Counted from the stretch's first letter, positions 30,149-39,632 are shown. The stretch is DNA of 64,000 nucleotides from Chitinophaga sp. E66 (GCA_019285755.1 CP079103.1:5985001-6049000), one strand, 5' to 3'. Program-made: numbers and translations. The notes: generated by a model not told the origin, from the letters alone.

Positions 30149-30881
30149 ACGGTTATCAACAGGAAAGCAATACTCGGCGTAGCACTGGCCATCCTCGTAC
30201 CCCTCACCGGGTACCTGATCGTGGACCACTACGGCAAGAATGTAGTAGAAGTGCCGCCGTTTCTCATCGCGGAAAGGGTAGATACGGTAGTGAAGGATGG
30301 GCAAACCACTTACGATACCGTCTTCCACCAGGTTAAAAACTTCTCCCTCACCAACCAGCTCGGCGAACAGGTGAACATGGATCAGTATAAAGGCAAGGTG
30401 CTCGTCGTAAACTTCTTCTTTACCAGCTGCCCCACCATCTGCCCTACGCTCATCAAACACCTGAGAAGAGTGCAGGATTCCTACGCCAAGAACGACACCC
30501 TCATCCAGATACTCTCCCTGTCTGTAGATCCCGAGCGCGACTCCGTGCCAGGCTGAAGCATTATGCCGACAGCCGGAACATCGATCCCCGCAACTGGTCG
30601 CTGCTCACTGGCAGTAAAAAGAGATCTACGACCTCGCCCGGTATGAATTCTTCGTGAACGCCGTCATGGGAGACGGCGGGCCGGATGATTTCATCCACAC
30701 CGAGAAGTTCGTGCTGATCGATAAAGACCGTTATATCCGCGGGTATTACAACGGTATGGATACCACCGACGTTCGCCGGATGGTCAACGATATCGCCATC
30801 CTGCATATCGCGAAAGACAAGAAGAAGCCCGGCCTCCTCAAGCGCCTGTTCACCACAGGCAGCCCTACGGGCAAACAGTAA
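30149..30881 (+). CDS. SCO1/SenC copper chaperone for CuA
   Basis: Thioredoxin-fold membrane-anchored protein that delivers copper to subunit II. An N-terminal helix (ILGVALAILVPLTGYLIV) leads to the domain with the copper motif CPTIC in FFFTSCPTICPTL. The third ligand His is probably in FIHTEKFVLID. Breaks near 30556 and 30618 divide the frame. No ATG, GTG or TTG lies at the natural N-terminus: the in-frame codon preceding VINRKAIL at 30149 is ACG, possibly a sequencing error for ATG. The start is therefore uncertain. Confidence 0.85.
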
Positions 30882-30898
30882 ATACCTAACCAGACAAC

Positions 30899-31470
30899 AT
30901 GGAACTGAAAAATAGAAATCTGAATATCTTCATCGCTATCGTATCCATCGCGATACCGGTAGTGGTAGCTGTGCTTTTCGTGCTCCCGAAGCCTGATGTG
31001 GAAGCGGGGTTCGATGTGAGGGTAATGCCTTTCTTCCACGCCGTGCTGAATTCAGCTACGGCGGTGCTGTTGATGGCGAGCCTCTGGTTTATCAAGAATG
31101 GGAAAAAGTCCGCGCATAAATGGGCGAACCTCGGCGCGGTGGGACTCTCGTGCATCTTCCTCCTTTCCTACGTAACCTATCACTTCCTGACGGAATCTAC
31201 CAAATTCGGGGACGTTGACCATAATGGAATCGTTGATGCGGCGGAGAAAGCGGCATTGGGAGGCATCAGCTATGTATACTACTTCCTGCTGCTGACGCAC
31301 ATCCTGCTGGCGATCGTAATCGTACCGCTGGTGTTGTTCACCTTGCTCAGGGGCTTCAGGGCGACTGGCCGAAGCACCGCAAGATCGCGCGGATCACCTG
31401 GCCGATTTGGTTTTATGTGGCTATTACCGGGGTGATCGTGTATATCATGATTTCGCCTTATTACGCCTGA
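30899..31470 (+). CDS. DUF420 membrane protein
   Basis: About 190 residues with one break near 31365. At least four helices (IFIAIVSIAIPVVVAVLFVL, FHAVLNSATAVLLMASLWFI, LGAVGLSCIFLLSYVTYHFL, YYFLLLTHILLAIVIVPLVL). The conserved histidines in PFFHAVLN, TYHF, LLLTHI and PKHRKIAR are those of DUF420, a family usually next to oxidase and SCO genes and thought to assist oxidase assembly. Located 17 bases after SCO, ending ...MISPYYA. Confidence 0.85.
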
Positions 31471-31520
31471 GCCTGACATAAATCAGGCCCCGGCGTATTA
31501 AAAATCCCTAATTTCGGATC

Positions 31521-31735
31521 GTGAAAAAGTTGTTCTATACGTTAATGACCGCAGCGCTCCTGCTGCCCGGAAGCCAGTTAATGGCACAATGCTCCCTTTG
31601 CACCAAAACGGCGCAACAATTAGGGAAGGTCCGGCTAAGGGCCTTAACAACGGTATTTTAATGCTGGCCGCGGCGCCGCTGGCGCTGGGCTTGTTCCTGG
31701 GCATCCGCTGGTACAGGAGCCAGCGGGCGCAATAG
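31521..31735 (+). CDS. Small membrane protein at the end of the oxidase operon
   Basis: Seventy residues after repairing one loss near 31630, with a GTG start. A signal peptide (MKKLFYTLMTAALLLPGSQLMAQ) is followed by a CSLC pair in CSLCTKTAQQLGEGPAKGLN and a final helix (ILMLAAAPLALGLFLGIRWY). Such CxxC-bearing small proteins commonly end Bacteroidota cytochrome oxidase operons. Possible role in copper or redox handling; function unknown. Confidence 0.65.
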
Positions 31736-31742
31736 TGCGCGC

Positions 31743-32354
31743 TCAGATTGCTGGCTTCCTGAACTCCGGGCAATCTACCCGCAGGTCGGCCGCCTTCAGA
31801 ATTGCATTCACGAGGTGGCAATAATGCAGTTTCCCTTTCTTTTCGTAAAAGCGGCAGTTGTAGCACATCCGCTGCGGCGTGATGATCAGGTTCTTGTTGA
31901 GGTCCTGTATCAGGTTGAGGAGTTGCTCGAGCATGTTGGCCTGCTTATCGGCGGGCATGTCTTCTACAGACTCCTGCATGGGCTCGGCAAACCGTTCTAC
32001 ACGGCGGGCAACAACTTTGCCTTCGCGGGTTAAATGCAGCGTGTGGCTGCGGCTATCTTCCTTGTCTTCTTTTCTCTTTACAAAACCTTTAGATTCAATT
32101 GTCTTGATCGCATCGGAGATCGTCGCTTTGGTCATGTTGAAATGGGCGGCGAGGTGCGTAACTGTCTTAAGCTTTTCTGGATAATGAAGGAGATAGGTCA
32201 GGATCTGGACCTGAATCGGACTAATCCCGTACTGTTTCGCTTCCTGCCAAAGCATTACACGGAAAGCTTCTGAAAGTCTTTCCAGTGCGGCGACCACTTT
32301 ACTTGCGGTATTGGTGGCCTGATGCTCCGGGTTGAAGGTGGATTCCTTTCGCAT
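31743..32354 (-). CDS. MarR-family regulator with Cys-rich C-terminal extension
   Basis: Intact 203 residues. Residues ~20-150 form a MarR winged helix (QVQILTYLLHYPEKLKTVTHLAAHF, MTKATISDAIKTIESKGFVKRKEDKEDSR). A C-terminal extension follows with CYNCRFYEKKGKLHYCHLV and DCPEF, four cysteines plus histidine in a zinc-ribbon or Fe-S-like pattern. Ordinary MarR proteins are about 150 residues. It is convergent with the respiratory operon, eight bases from the small membrane gene, so a redox-sensing role is possible but unproven. Confidence 0.8.
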   Translation of the reverse strand: MRKESTFNPEHQATNTASKVVAALERLSEAFRVMLWQEAKQYGISPIQVQILTYLLHYPEKLKTVTHLAAHFNMTKATISDAIKTIESKGFVKRKEDKEDSRSHTLHLTREGKVVARRVERFAEPMQESVEDMPADKQANMLEQLLNLIQDLNKNLIITPQRMCYNCRFYEKKGKLHYCHLVNAILKAADLRVDCPEFRKPAI

Positions 32355-32782
32355 GGTGTTGTTTAAACGCAGTAGTTTTCTTTTAGCTAATTGTTTCTTC
32401 TAAGGGTTTGCACGGGGGCGTAATGTACGAAGTTTTTCAGCCGTAGCCATCACACTTTCATGGTGATTCACAGGCTTTTTGTTTAACGGAAAGGCTCCAA
32501 CTTAATTGTGCGATCGGCCACCCGCAAGGGGATTTCGTGCCGCCTGTACCGCGCTGTGATTTCAGTGAAATTGCATCTGCTTAAATTGACATATTTATCT
32601 GGTTGATAAAAAACTTGCCATATCTGTTCACTGTCTGACTGCCGCCCAAAAATGTTTCAAAAATATTTCCTGCCCCGGTTTCTCCCATTATGCAACGAGC
32701 GTGGTATACAAATTCATGACGTCCGGTGAATCGTTTCACGGGAATCTTTCCAATTTACGACCATTCCGCAAGCTTTTAACAC
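32355..32782. other. Gene-free stretch upstream of the MarR gene
   Basis: This 428-base stretch contains no supported gene. An imperfect palindrome TTTATC-TGGTT-GATAAA occurs at 32594-32610, and a shorter ATCAC/GTGAT repeat near 32450. Either could be a regulator site but neither is clearly tied to a gene. Confidence 0.4.
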
Positions 32783-32811
32783 AAAAAAAGAGGCCCTGAG
32801 GCCTCTTTTTT
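32783..32811 (-). terminator. Terminator overlapping the SMR stop codon
   Basis: AGAGGCC-CTGA-GGCCTCT flanked by seven A residues (T-run on the minus strand). It lies immediately after the SMR stop and overlaps it. Confidence 0.85.
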
Positions 32812-33135
32812 AATGCGATTCGGACACGAACTTCAGGCCGATGATGGACCCGATCAACATGACCAGGAACACCAGCCGCATCACCGATGCCGGCTCCTTG
32901 AAGAACAGCATCCCCGCAATGGCGGTTCCGCGGCTCCGATGCCCGTCCACACCGCGTAGGCGGTACCGATAGGCAAACCGTTATTGATCGCCTTATTGAG
33001 CAGGAAAAAGCTCGCAGAGATGCATATCACGAAGGATATGGAGGGCCAGAGCCTTGAGAAGTTCTCTGAGTACTTCAGCGAAATGGTAAAGCCGATCTCG
33101 AACAGACCGCCCAGCACAAGAAATAACCAAGCCAT
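32810..33135 (-). CDS. SMR-family exporter (Gdx/SugE-like)
   Basis: Small multidrug resistance transporter of about 107 residues with four helices (AWLFLVLGGLFEIGFTISLK, SISFVICISASFFLLNKAIN, YAVWTGIGAAGTAIAGMLFF, VFLVMLIGSIIGLKFV). The essential Glu is in GGLFEIGFT. One break near 32930 divides the frame. Close to guanidinium exporters (Gdx/SugE) rather than EmrE, judged from sequence pattern only. The gene has its own promoter and a structured leader of about 155 nt. Confidence 0.82.
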
Positions 33136-33298
33136 AACAAATTGCTTTTGTTTTAGATGATCAGATAAATATGTCGAAAATGTGATTGAGAAGGGTGGGC
33201 ACGTAAGATCAGCCGCCGTAGTTGAAAACGGCGTAAGTGAAGAAAAGACGGAATACTCGGGTGCGGGTATACATCAGCTGTACTTACGTTAGTTGCCG
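33136..33298 (-). promoter_or_regulatory. Structured 5' leader of the SMR gene
   Basis: From the inferred start near 33292, the leader contains the 6-bp stem CGCCGT/ACGGCG (33214-33233) and two copies of CGTAAG on the + strand (33202-33207 and 33232-33237). The 5' segment ACTTACGT (33282-33289) can pair with either of these. The two pairings exclude each other, which is a switch-like layout. No known guanidine riboswitch class was recognised. Confidence 0.45.
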
Positions 33299-33306
33299 CA
33301 AAGATA
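33299..33306 (-). promoter_or_regulatory. -7 box for the SMR leader
   Basis: Minus strand TATCTTTG, a perfect TAnnTTTG match. It lies just outside the 3' end of meaB, so the SMR gene probably has its own promoter. Confidence 0.55.
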
Positions 33307-33313
33307 CGGTTTT

Positions 33314-34212
33314 TCAGCTATAGCGGTGAACGATGCGGTAGATGTTGAAGCCCGGCTCGTCCATATGCCGGCGGATCTCCGCCAACAGGCCCTGCCGGTC
33401 TACCTGCCGCATTCTTTTATACTGGATAAGTTGCCAGGCTTTTTCGGCCAGCAGCAGCGATTTGCGCTCGTTGTTCTCATGGATGTGATCGCGGTGCGCG
33501 TCCAGGGCTTTTACCAGTTCATCGATCCCCTCGCCCCTGAAAGCCACGGTTTTGACCACGGGCGTCTCCCATTCCGTGGTGGCGCGGGAATGCGCCAGCA
33601 GGCGCAGGTTGCGGACGAACTCGTCTGCCTTGGGGCGGTCTGACTTATTCACGGCGAAGATGGAAGCGATCTCCATCAGCCCGGCCTTCATGGTCTGTAT
33701 CTCGTCTCCCGCTTCGGGCACCACCACTACCACGGTGGTATCCGCTATCCCCGCGATCTCTACTTCGCTTTGTCCTACCCCTACCGTTTCAATGAACAGG
33801 TAATCGAACCCCGCTGCCCGGATAATATCCGCGGCTTCGAGGATCTTGGGGCTGAGGCCGCCCAGCGCGCCGCGGCTCGCCATGGAGCGGATGTAGACGT
33901 TGGGATCGGAAAAATGGTTGGCCATCCGGATACGGTCGCCCAGTAACGCGCCGAAATTAAAAGGGGAAGAAGGGTCCACCGCGATGACGGCTACACGTTG
34001 CTTCCTTTCCAGCAGCGCGGAAATAAGGGCGTTGACCAGTGTGCTCTTGCCGGCGCCCGGGGGCCGGTGATCCCCACTACGCGCGTGCCTTTACGCGCCG
34101 GGAGCGATTCCAGCAGCTGTTCATATCCCGGGGCTTCGTTCTCAACGAGGGAAATGCTCCGGGCCAGGGCGCGGACATCGCCCGAAAGGAGCCGGTCAAG
34201 TAAGGCAGACAT
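33314..34212 (-). CDS. meaB: MeaB/ArgK-type GTPase
   Basis: G3E-family GTPase that protects and reactivates methylmalonyl-CoA mutase. The frame begins MSALLDRLLSGDVRALARSI, has Walker A GPPGAGKST after repairing a loss near 34058, then VIAVDPSSPFNFGALLGDRIRM (the base-motif loop), ETVGVGQSEVEIAG and NKSD. The final part is EIRRHMDEPGFNIYRIVHRYS. About 299 residues, slightly shorter than average. No mutase gene lies in this window. Confidence 0.9.
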
Positions 34213-34304
34213 GCAACAAATGTATCGATGATCCGGGAAACGCCGCCATCTTTTTTCGCCGGAAAATCGTAACTTAAAACAAGAGATTGAACCGACACCT
34301 GAAC

Positions 34305-34861
34305 ATGACGAACTTCATTCCGATATTCCCCTCGGCATCGTCGTATACCCCGGCGAAATGCTTAACCTGCACATATTCGAACCGCGGTACAAACAACTCG
34401 TTGAAGAATGCATCCGCGACGGCAAACCCTTTGGCATCCCCGCCGTCATCGACAAGAAAGTGAATGAATACGGCACCCTCGTGGAGATCGCGCGGATAGA
34501 GAAAACGTACGATAACGGAGAGATGGACGTGCGCACCCGCGGCATGAAAGTATTCCGCATCCTGGAGATCATCCGCGAAGTGCCCGAGAAACTGTATGCC
34601 GGCGCTATCGTTAACTATCCCGATAACCACGACCGTACGAGCGACAAACTGCGCGAGCAGGTGCTGGCCGCCGTAAGGGAACTGCACCATATCCTGCAGG
34701 TATCCAAGTCGTTCCCGGTGGAGGACCACCGCCTGCGCGCCTACGATATTGCGCACCATGCGGGCTTATCCCTTGAAGAAGAATATGAAATGCTCCACCT
34801 TTTCCAGGAAATGCAACGCCTGGAGTATCTTAAACGCCATCTGAACAAGGTCATTCCCTGA
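34305..34861 (+). CDS. LON-substrate-binding-domain protein
   Basis: Single Lon N-terminal (LAN) domain, about 186 residues after repairing one loss in the C-run near 34330. It begins MTNFIPIFPLGIVVYPGEML and includes LHIFEPRYKQLVEECI and VRTRGMKVFRILEI, the pattern of stand-alone Lon N-domain proteins. No ATPase or protease domain is present. A short coding frame overlaps the stop, and coaX follows. Confidence 0.85.
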
Positions 34862-34938
34862 TGACGGAGATGGAACGGCTGAAAGACCGGGTGAAACTGA
34901 ACGGTCACTTCCGGAATTTATCCGTGGATAATTTTTAA
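34861..34938 (+). CDS. Possible 25-residue peptide overlapping the LON-domain stop
   Basis: ATG overlaps the preceding TGA (TGATG). The frame reads MTEMERLKDRVKLNGHFRNL and ends SVDNF. It lies 9 bases before coaX. It may simply reflect translational coupling or chance. Confidence 0.25.
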   Translation: MTEMERLKDRVKLNGHFRNLSVDNF

Positions 34939-34947
34939 CTTGGCGCC

Positions 34948-35685
34948 ATGATCGGCCCGATTTTATGTTTCGACCTGGGCAACACCCGGTTGAAGTGCGG
35001 CATTATGCAAGACGGGGAACTGCGGGAAGAGCGGTTTTTCAGTGAAGCGGCGTTATTGCCGGAAGTGGAAGCCCTGCTGAAGGAATGGCGCCCCGGGCGG
35101 CTGTGCTTTCTTCTGTGATTGAACACCCGGCGGAGCTGGAGGAACTGTTGGCCGGGAAACCCGCTTCATCCGGCTCCGGTACGATACGCCGATGCCCATC
35201 AAAATTGCTTATGAAAAGCCCGAGACCCTGGGGTAGACCGCATTGCGCTGGCCGCCGGGGCCTGGGAGGCCTTCCCGGGCAGCCATAATCTCATTATCGG
35301 GGCGGGATCGGCCATTACCTATAATTTCGTGCACAAAAGAGGCGAATTCCTGGGCGGAGGCATCAGCCCGGGGATCGATATGCGATTTCGCGCACTGCAC
35401 GCTTTACAGATAAACTGCCTTTGGTGACGGCTGATGAACATTATAGTTTTGTGGGATATAATACCCGCCAAAGTATCCTGAGCGGAGTGCTGGAAGGCGC
35501 ACTGGCGGAGGTTGAGGGCATGATCGCGTCCTATGCCCGGAGGTACAGGAACTTTAACGTGCATTTAACAGGGGGAATTTGGATTTTTTGCTTCCCGCCT
35601 TAAAAATAAGATATTTGCAAGCCCGTATTTAATGTATAAAGGTTTAAAATCAATCGCTGAACTCAATGTATTGGACAAAAGCTAG
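34948..35685 (+). CDS. coaX: Type III pantothenate kinase
   Basis: First committed enzyme of coenzyme A synthesis. The frame begins MIGPILCFDLGNTRLKCGI (the phosphate-binding DxGNT motif). Breaks near 35095, 35158, 35235 and 35575 divide it. The central part DRIALAAGAWEAFPG contains the conserved Asp that acts as base. The C-terminal part GISPGIDMRFRALHAFTDKLP and VHLTGG continue the ASKHA fold. The end at 35685 overlaps the next gene by 20 bases. Confidence 0.88.
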
Positions 35686-36971
35686 CTTCTTTTGCCTGAT
35701 CGGCGCTACAGTTTTTACTGTGCAGAAGGCCGCCGCTCAGGACAATTCACCGTACTCCCGCTTCGGCCTCGGCGAAGCCGCCAGGTCGGAAAACGCCGTG
35801 AATCTCGGCATGGGAGGGGTGGCCAGGCATATGGCGATGCCCAATCCATCAACTTCGTAAACCCTGCCAGCTACTCCAGGCTGCAGCTCGTTACCTTCGA
35901 CGTAGGCGTTCACGCCGGCGCCCGGGTGCTCAACTCCCCAGGACGCCAGCTCCAGCGCAGGATTTGGTACCCTCAGCTACCTCCAGCTCGGTATGCCCCT
36001 CAGCCCTAAATGGGGTCTGAACTTCGGCATCCGCCCGCTGACAAGGGTTAATTACAACGTCGATCAACTGGAAGAAAGAACATTCTTCGATACCCTCAAA
36101 CTGAATACCGTTAACCGCTTCGAAGGAAGCGGCGGCATTTACCAGGCCTATGTGGGATCTGGTATCGGCTTTGGCGGCTTTAGCGTAGGTGTAAATATTG
36201 GATACCTGTTCGGGAACGTCACCAAGAGTACCTCTTTACTGTTCCCCTTGGCGAGACCAGGGTCGATGACATCGTCCCCTCCCGGGACATGAAGCGGACC
36301 AGCTACGGCTCCTTCTTTTATACCCTCGGCCTCCAGCAAAGCATCAAACTCAAAAAGACCTTTATCTCCAGCTCGGCCTCAGCGGTAACCTGGAGCAAAA
36401 GCTCAGCGCCAAACGCGAACGCCTGCAGGAAACCATCGTGTACGACCGGGAGACTGAGTCCATGACCACCCGCGATACCATTAAATACTCCAGTGGCGAC
36501 CGCGGTGATATCATCTATCCCCAGTCCCTCGGCGGTGGTATCATGATCTCGAAAACCGATAAGTATTCCTTCGGCGTGGATTTTAACACGTCTAAATGGA
36601 GCAATTACCGCAACTATGGCGCGATCGACTCTACGCAGGACAGCTGGCGCCTGAGCTTCGGCGGCCAGTTCGTTCCCAATCCGCAGTCTTTCTCAGGCTA
36701 CTGGAACAAAGTAACTTATCGCCTCGGCGGTTATTTCGGGAAAGATTATATTAAACTTGGCGACCGTGACATGAACGCGCTCGGGTTCTCCATTGGCGCA
36801 GGCTTCCCGGTGAGAAGGATCATGCCGGCCATGAACCAGTTCACTATGATCAACGCCGCTTTCGAAGTAGGCTCCCGCGGCAGCGTGGAAGTGCTCCGCG
36901 AAACCTATTACCGCCTGACACTGGGCTTCACGCTCAGCGACCGCTGGTTCCTCAAAGCCAAATACGACTAA
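35666..36971 (+). CDS. Outer-membrane protein, OMP beta-barrel (FadL-like family)
   Basis: Starts inside coaX. It has a signal peptide (MYWTKASFFCLIGATVFTVQKAAAQ) and then NSPYSRFGLGE, typical of Bacteroidota outer-membrane proteins near CoaX/LptC. The body shows alternating barrel strands (GGYFGKDYIKLG, FGVDFNTSKWSNYRNYG) and ends in GFTLSDRWFLKAKYD. Breaks near 35838, 35945, 36258 and 36368 interrupt it. About 434 residues. A role in the outer-membrane pathway is inferred only from the neighbouring lptC. Confidence 0.82.
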
Positions 36972-36975
36972 CGGA

Positions 36976-37529
36976 TTGAAACGCTTATTTGCATACGGAG
37001 CGCTCGCATGCCTGGCACTGGCAAGTTGTGAAAACGACATCAATGCCGTGGCCGCATTCGATACCAAGAAACTAGGCGTGGAACAGGCCTACGATGTGGA
37101 GACCATCGTCAGCCAGTCTGCCAAAGTGAAAGGCGTGCTCACCTCCCGGTATATGGAAAGATATGTGACGCACCCGCCGCATACCGACTTCCCCGTGGAT
37201 TGCAAGTGATCTTCTACGATAGCCTGGGCCGTAAAGAGAGTATCCTCACGGCCAACTTCGGCCGGTTGGATGAAGGGAACAACGACATTTTCCTGCGCGA
37301 CTCCGTAGTCTTCATCAGCCTTACCTCCGCGCAAAGGCTCGATTGTAAGGACCTTCGCTTCGATTCCAAAACAGCGCTGTTTACCACAGACCGCTTCTGC
37401 CGGATATCAACGCCCACAGATACCATCTATGGCCGCGGGTTCAGGGCAACGCAGGATATGTCCCGCTCGGAGTTCATGCATGTATATGGCACCTTCATGC
37501 CGCCAGACAGTACTTTCTCTTTCGAATAA
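36976..37529 (+). CDS. lptC: LptC-like lipopolysaccharide export protein
   Basis: TTG start at 36976 gives MKRLFAYGALACLALASCEND, a lipoprotein signal. The body contains VETIVSQSAKVKGVLTS, HTDFPVDCK/GLQVIFYDSLGRKESIL, then alternating beta strands typical of LptC/OstA-like folds. One break near 37203. About 184 residues, normal for Bacteroidota LptC. It carries lipopolysaccharide across the periplasm with LptA. The tandem OMP gene and a terminator follow the family's usual context. Confidence 0.78.
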
Positions 37530-37558
37530 ACGAAAACAACGAATTGCTATAACAAAAG

Positions 37559-37583
37559 AACCCGGTCATATGACCGGGTTTCT
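37559..37583 (+). terminator. Terminator after lptC
   Basis: AACCCGGTCA/TGACCGGGTT palindrome followed by T-rich sequence, 30 bases past lptC. Confidence 0.85.
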
Positions 37584-37726
37584 TTGCTTTAACCTAATTG
37601 TTTGTACGATCTGGAAAGATCTAACGCTATTTTTTAACCTAAAATTTCCTGCCCCAATTGGTCCAACAACCATGCCAAATTGTTATTTTACTCCCTTCAA
37701 GAAAAACCCGTAAAAATCGTTTCAAT

Positions 37727-38714
37727 ATGGAATACAGAAGATTAGGCAAATCCGGCCTCCAGATCAGCGCGCTCTCTTTCGGCAGCTGGGTAACTTTCCA
37801 CTCCCAGATCGACGACTCCATCGGCGACCGGCTGATGGGAGTGGCGTACGACAATGGCATCAACTTCTTTGACAATGCGGAAATCTATGCATTGGGCGAA
37901 TCGGAAAAGATGATGGGCCGTGTGCTGAAGGCCAAGAAATGGGACCGTACCTCCTATATCGTGTCCAGCAAGGCGTTCTTTGGCTGGCGCGGGCCCAATA
38001 ACAAGCCCAACCAGACCGGCCTGAGCCGCAAGCATCTCATGGAAGCCTGCCACGAAGCGCTGCAGCGCATGCAGCTCGATTACCTGGATATCTATTACTG
38101 CCACCGCCCGGATCGTAACGTTCCCATCGAAGAAGTGGTTTGGACGATGACCAATCTCATCCAGCAAGGGAAGATCCTGTACTGGGGTACCTCGGAGTGG
38201 ACCGCCGCCGAAATCATGGAAGCGCACATGGTGGCCCGACAATATAACCTCATTGCGCCCGTGGTGGAGCAACGGAGTATAACCTGTTCCGCCGCGAAAA
38301 GCTGGAACTGGAGTATGTACCGGTATTTAACAGCGTAGGCCTTGGCACCACGATCTTCAGTCCGCTGGCATCCGGTATCCTGACCGGCAAGTACAATAAC
38401 GGGGTACCCGAAGGCTCCGTCTTAGTTTAGAAGGCTATGAATGGCTCCGCAACCGTAACCTGCTGGAAGCCAACATCGCCAAGGTGGTTGCGTTGGAAAA
38501 GGTGGCGAAGGAACTGGGAACCAGCCTGGCGGTACTGGCCGTTGCCTGGACGATCCGGAACCCCAACGTATCCAGCACCATCCTGGGAGCCACCAAGGAA
38601 GCGCAGTTGACGGAGACGCTGAAGGCGATCGATGTTTATCAACAGCTTACGCCCGAAATCATGAAAGAGATCGATACGATCATGGGAAATGTGCCGACGG
38701 CCATAAGGCATTAA
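37727..38714 (+). CDS. Aldo/keto reductase (Kv-beta-like)
   Basis: NADPH-dependent reductase with a TIM-barrel fold, about 330 residues. It begins MEYRRLGKSGLQISALSFGSW. The catalytic tetrad is represented by DNAEIYALGESE (Asp/Tyr), KAF in VSSKAFFGWRG (Lys) and YCHRPDRN (His). The C-terminal NADP site is GLGTTIFSPLASGILTG and ILGATKEAQLTE. Breaks near 38272 and 38418 split it. It most resembles the voltage-gated potassium channel beta-subunit-like subgroup. Substrate unknown. Confidence 0.87.
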
Positions 38715-38762
38715 TGGGTGATACTACGTACGTTAAATCGATGTTAATAAACATATTTTCTA

Positions 38763-38792
38763 TACGTTCACGAGGCAAAATCTTACGTTTAC
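38763..38792 (+). promoter_or_regulatory. Direct repeat pair A (LytTR-like activator site)
   Basis: TACGTTCAC (38763-38771) and TACGTTTAC (38784-38792) are 21 bp apart, about two helix turns. The second begins 41 bp before the -7 box TATATTTG at 38825-38832. The same layout precedes the other three copies of the small RNA. Confidence 0.7.
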
Positions 38793-38836
38793 GAAATACC
38801 AGATTCCAACATGAGGGACTCCAGTATATTTGTATT

Positions 38837-38898
38837 GGTTTTTCATAGGGATATGGTTAAAAATATTGTGGGCGGTATTCTTACCGCCTAATTTTTTT
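38837..38898 (+). ncRNA. Candidate small RNA, copy A
   Basis: About 62 nt beginning GGTTTTTCATAGGG at the inferred transcription start, 4 bases after the -7 box. The conserved segment ATATGGTTAAAA follows. A terminator hairpin GGCGGT-ATTCTT-ACCGCC (38871-38888) and a T-run end it. It lies in the intergenic gap between the aldo/keto reductase and csaA. The frame ATG-GTT-AAA yields only a 12-residue peptide here. Confidence 0.7.
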
Positions 38899-38960
38899 CC
38901 TTAACTCCCGGCTGCGTATCTTCCTGTTTTGGTACATAACATCTTCCCAAAACGATCAGC

Positions 38961-39299
38961 ATGGAAACGATAACCTGGAATGACTTCGAAAAGGTGCACA
39001 TACACGTAGGCACCATCCTCACCGCAAAAGTTTTTGAAAAAGCACGTAACCCGGCTTACCAGCTGGAGATCGACTTCGGTCCCGAGATCGGGATACGGAA
39101 ATCTTCCGCGCAGATCACTTCCCTTTATCAGACAGACGAGTTGCCCGGCAAACAAGTGGTGGCAGTCGTTAATTTCCCCGTCAAACAGATCGCTAATTTC
39201 TTCTCTGAATGCCTGGTGCTGGGCGTTGTAGGCGAAGGAAAGGAAATCGTACTACTGCAACCGGACCGCCCTGTTAAAAACGGCCACAGGATTGCATAG
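38961..39299 (+). CDS. csaA: CsaA-like tRNA-binding-domain protein
   Basis: Intact 112-residue OB-fold protein. It begins METITWNDFEKVHIHVGTI and includes AYQLEIDFGPEIGIRKSSAQIT and VVAVVNFPVKQIANFFSECLVLG, the CsaA/EMAP-type pattern. CsaA-like proteins bind tRNA or act as secretion-related chaperones. Located directly after small RNA copy A and before copy B, but with its own start and spacing. Confidence 0.9.
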   Translation: METITWNDFEKVHIHVGTILTAKVFEKARNPAYQLEIDFGPEIGIRKSSAQITSLYQTDELPGKQVVAVVNFPVKQIANFFSECLVLGVVGEGKEIVLLQPDRPVKNGHRIA

Positions 39300-39355
39300 T
39301 AGCTAATTTATTAATATGATAAAATTACTAATGTGTTAAGAAAAAGTCGGTTTTT

Positions 39356-39385
39356 GTGCTTCACGAACTAAAACCATGCGTTCAC
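39356..39385 (+). promoter_or_regulatory. Direct repeat pair B (LytTR-like activator site)
   Basis: GTGCTTCAC (39356-39364, degenerate) and TGCGTTCAC (39377-39385), 21 bp apart. The second begins 41 bp before the -7 box TATCTTTG at 39418-39425. Confidence 0.6.
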
Positions 39386-39430
39386 GGAAATGGACTTGCG
39401 AAGGAAAAGAACCGCCTTATCTTTGACTTA

Positions 39431-39490
39431 GGTTTTTCATAGGATATGGTTAAAATTATTACAACGGCGGTATTCTTACCGCCGTTTTTC
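39431..39490 (+). ncRNA. Candidate small RNA, copy B
   Basis: About 60 nt starting GGTTTTTCATAGG, 5 bases after a perfect -7 box, followed by ATATGGTTAAAA. It ends in the strong hairpin ACGGCGGTA...TACCGCCGT (39465-39485) and T5. It lies downstream of csaA in a gene-free region. Confidence 0.72.
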
Positions 39491-39632
39491 TTTACCACCC
39501 TCCCAATCACGGCAAATTCGCCGTTACAACATCATATATAATTATTCTTGCATGATCCTTTGGTGATCGCTAACGTAGAAATGGCACAGCCGTTAAATGG
39601 CGTACTGCGCTCATCGTTCAGGGGCTTTTCTA

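Noticed and set aside
33136..33298. Known guanidine riboswitch (classes I-III)
   Set aside because: None of the conserved loop sequences of these classes could be found on the minus strand.
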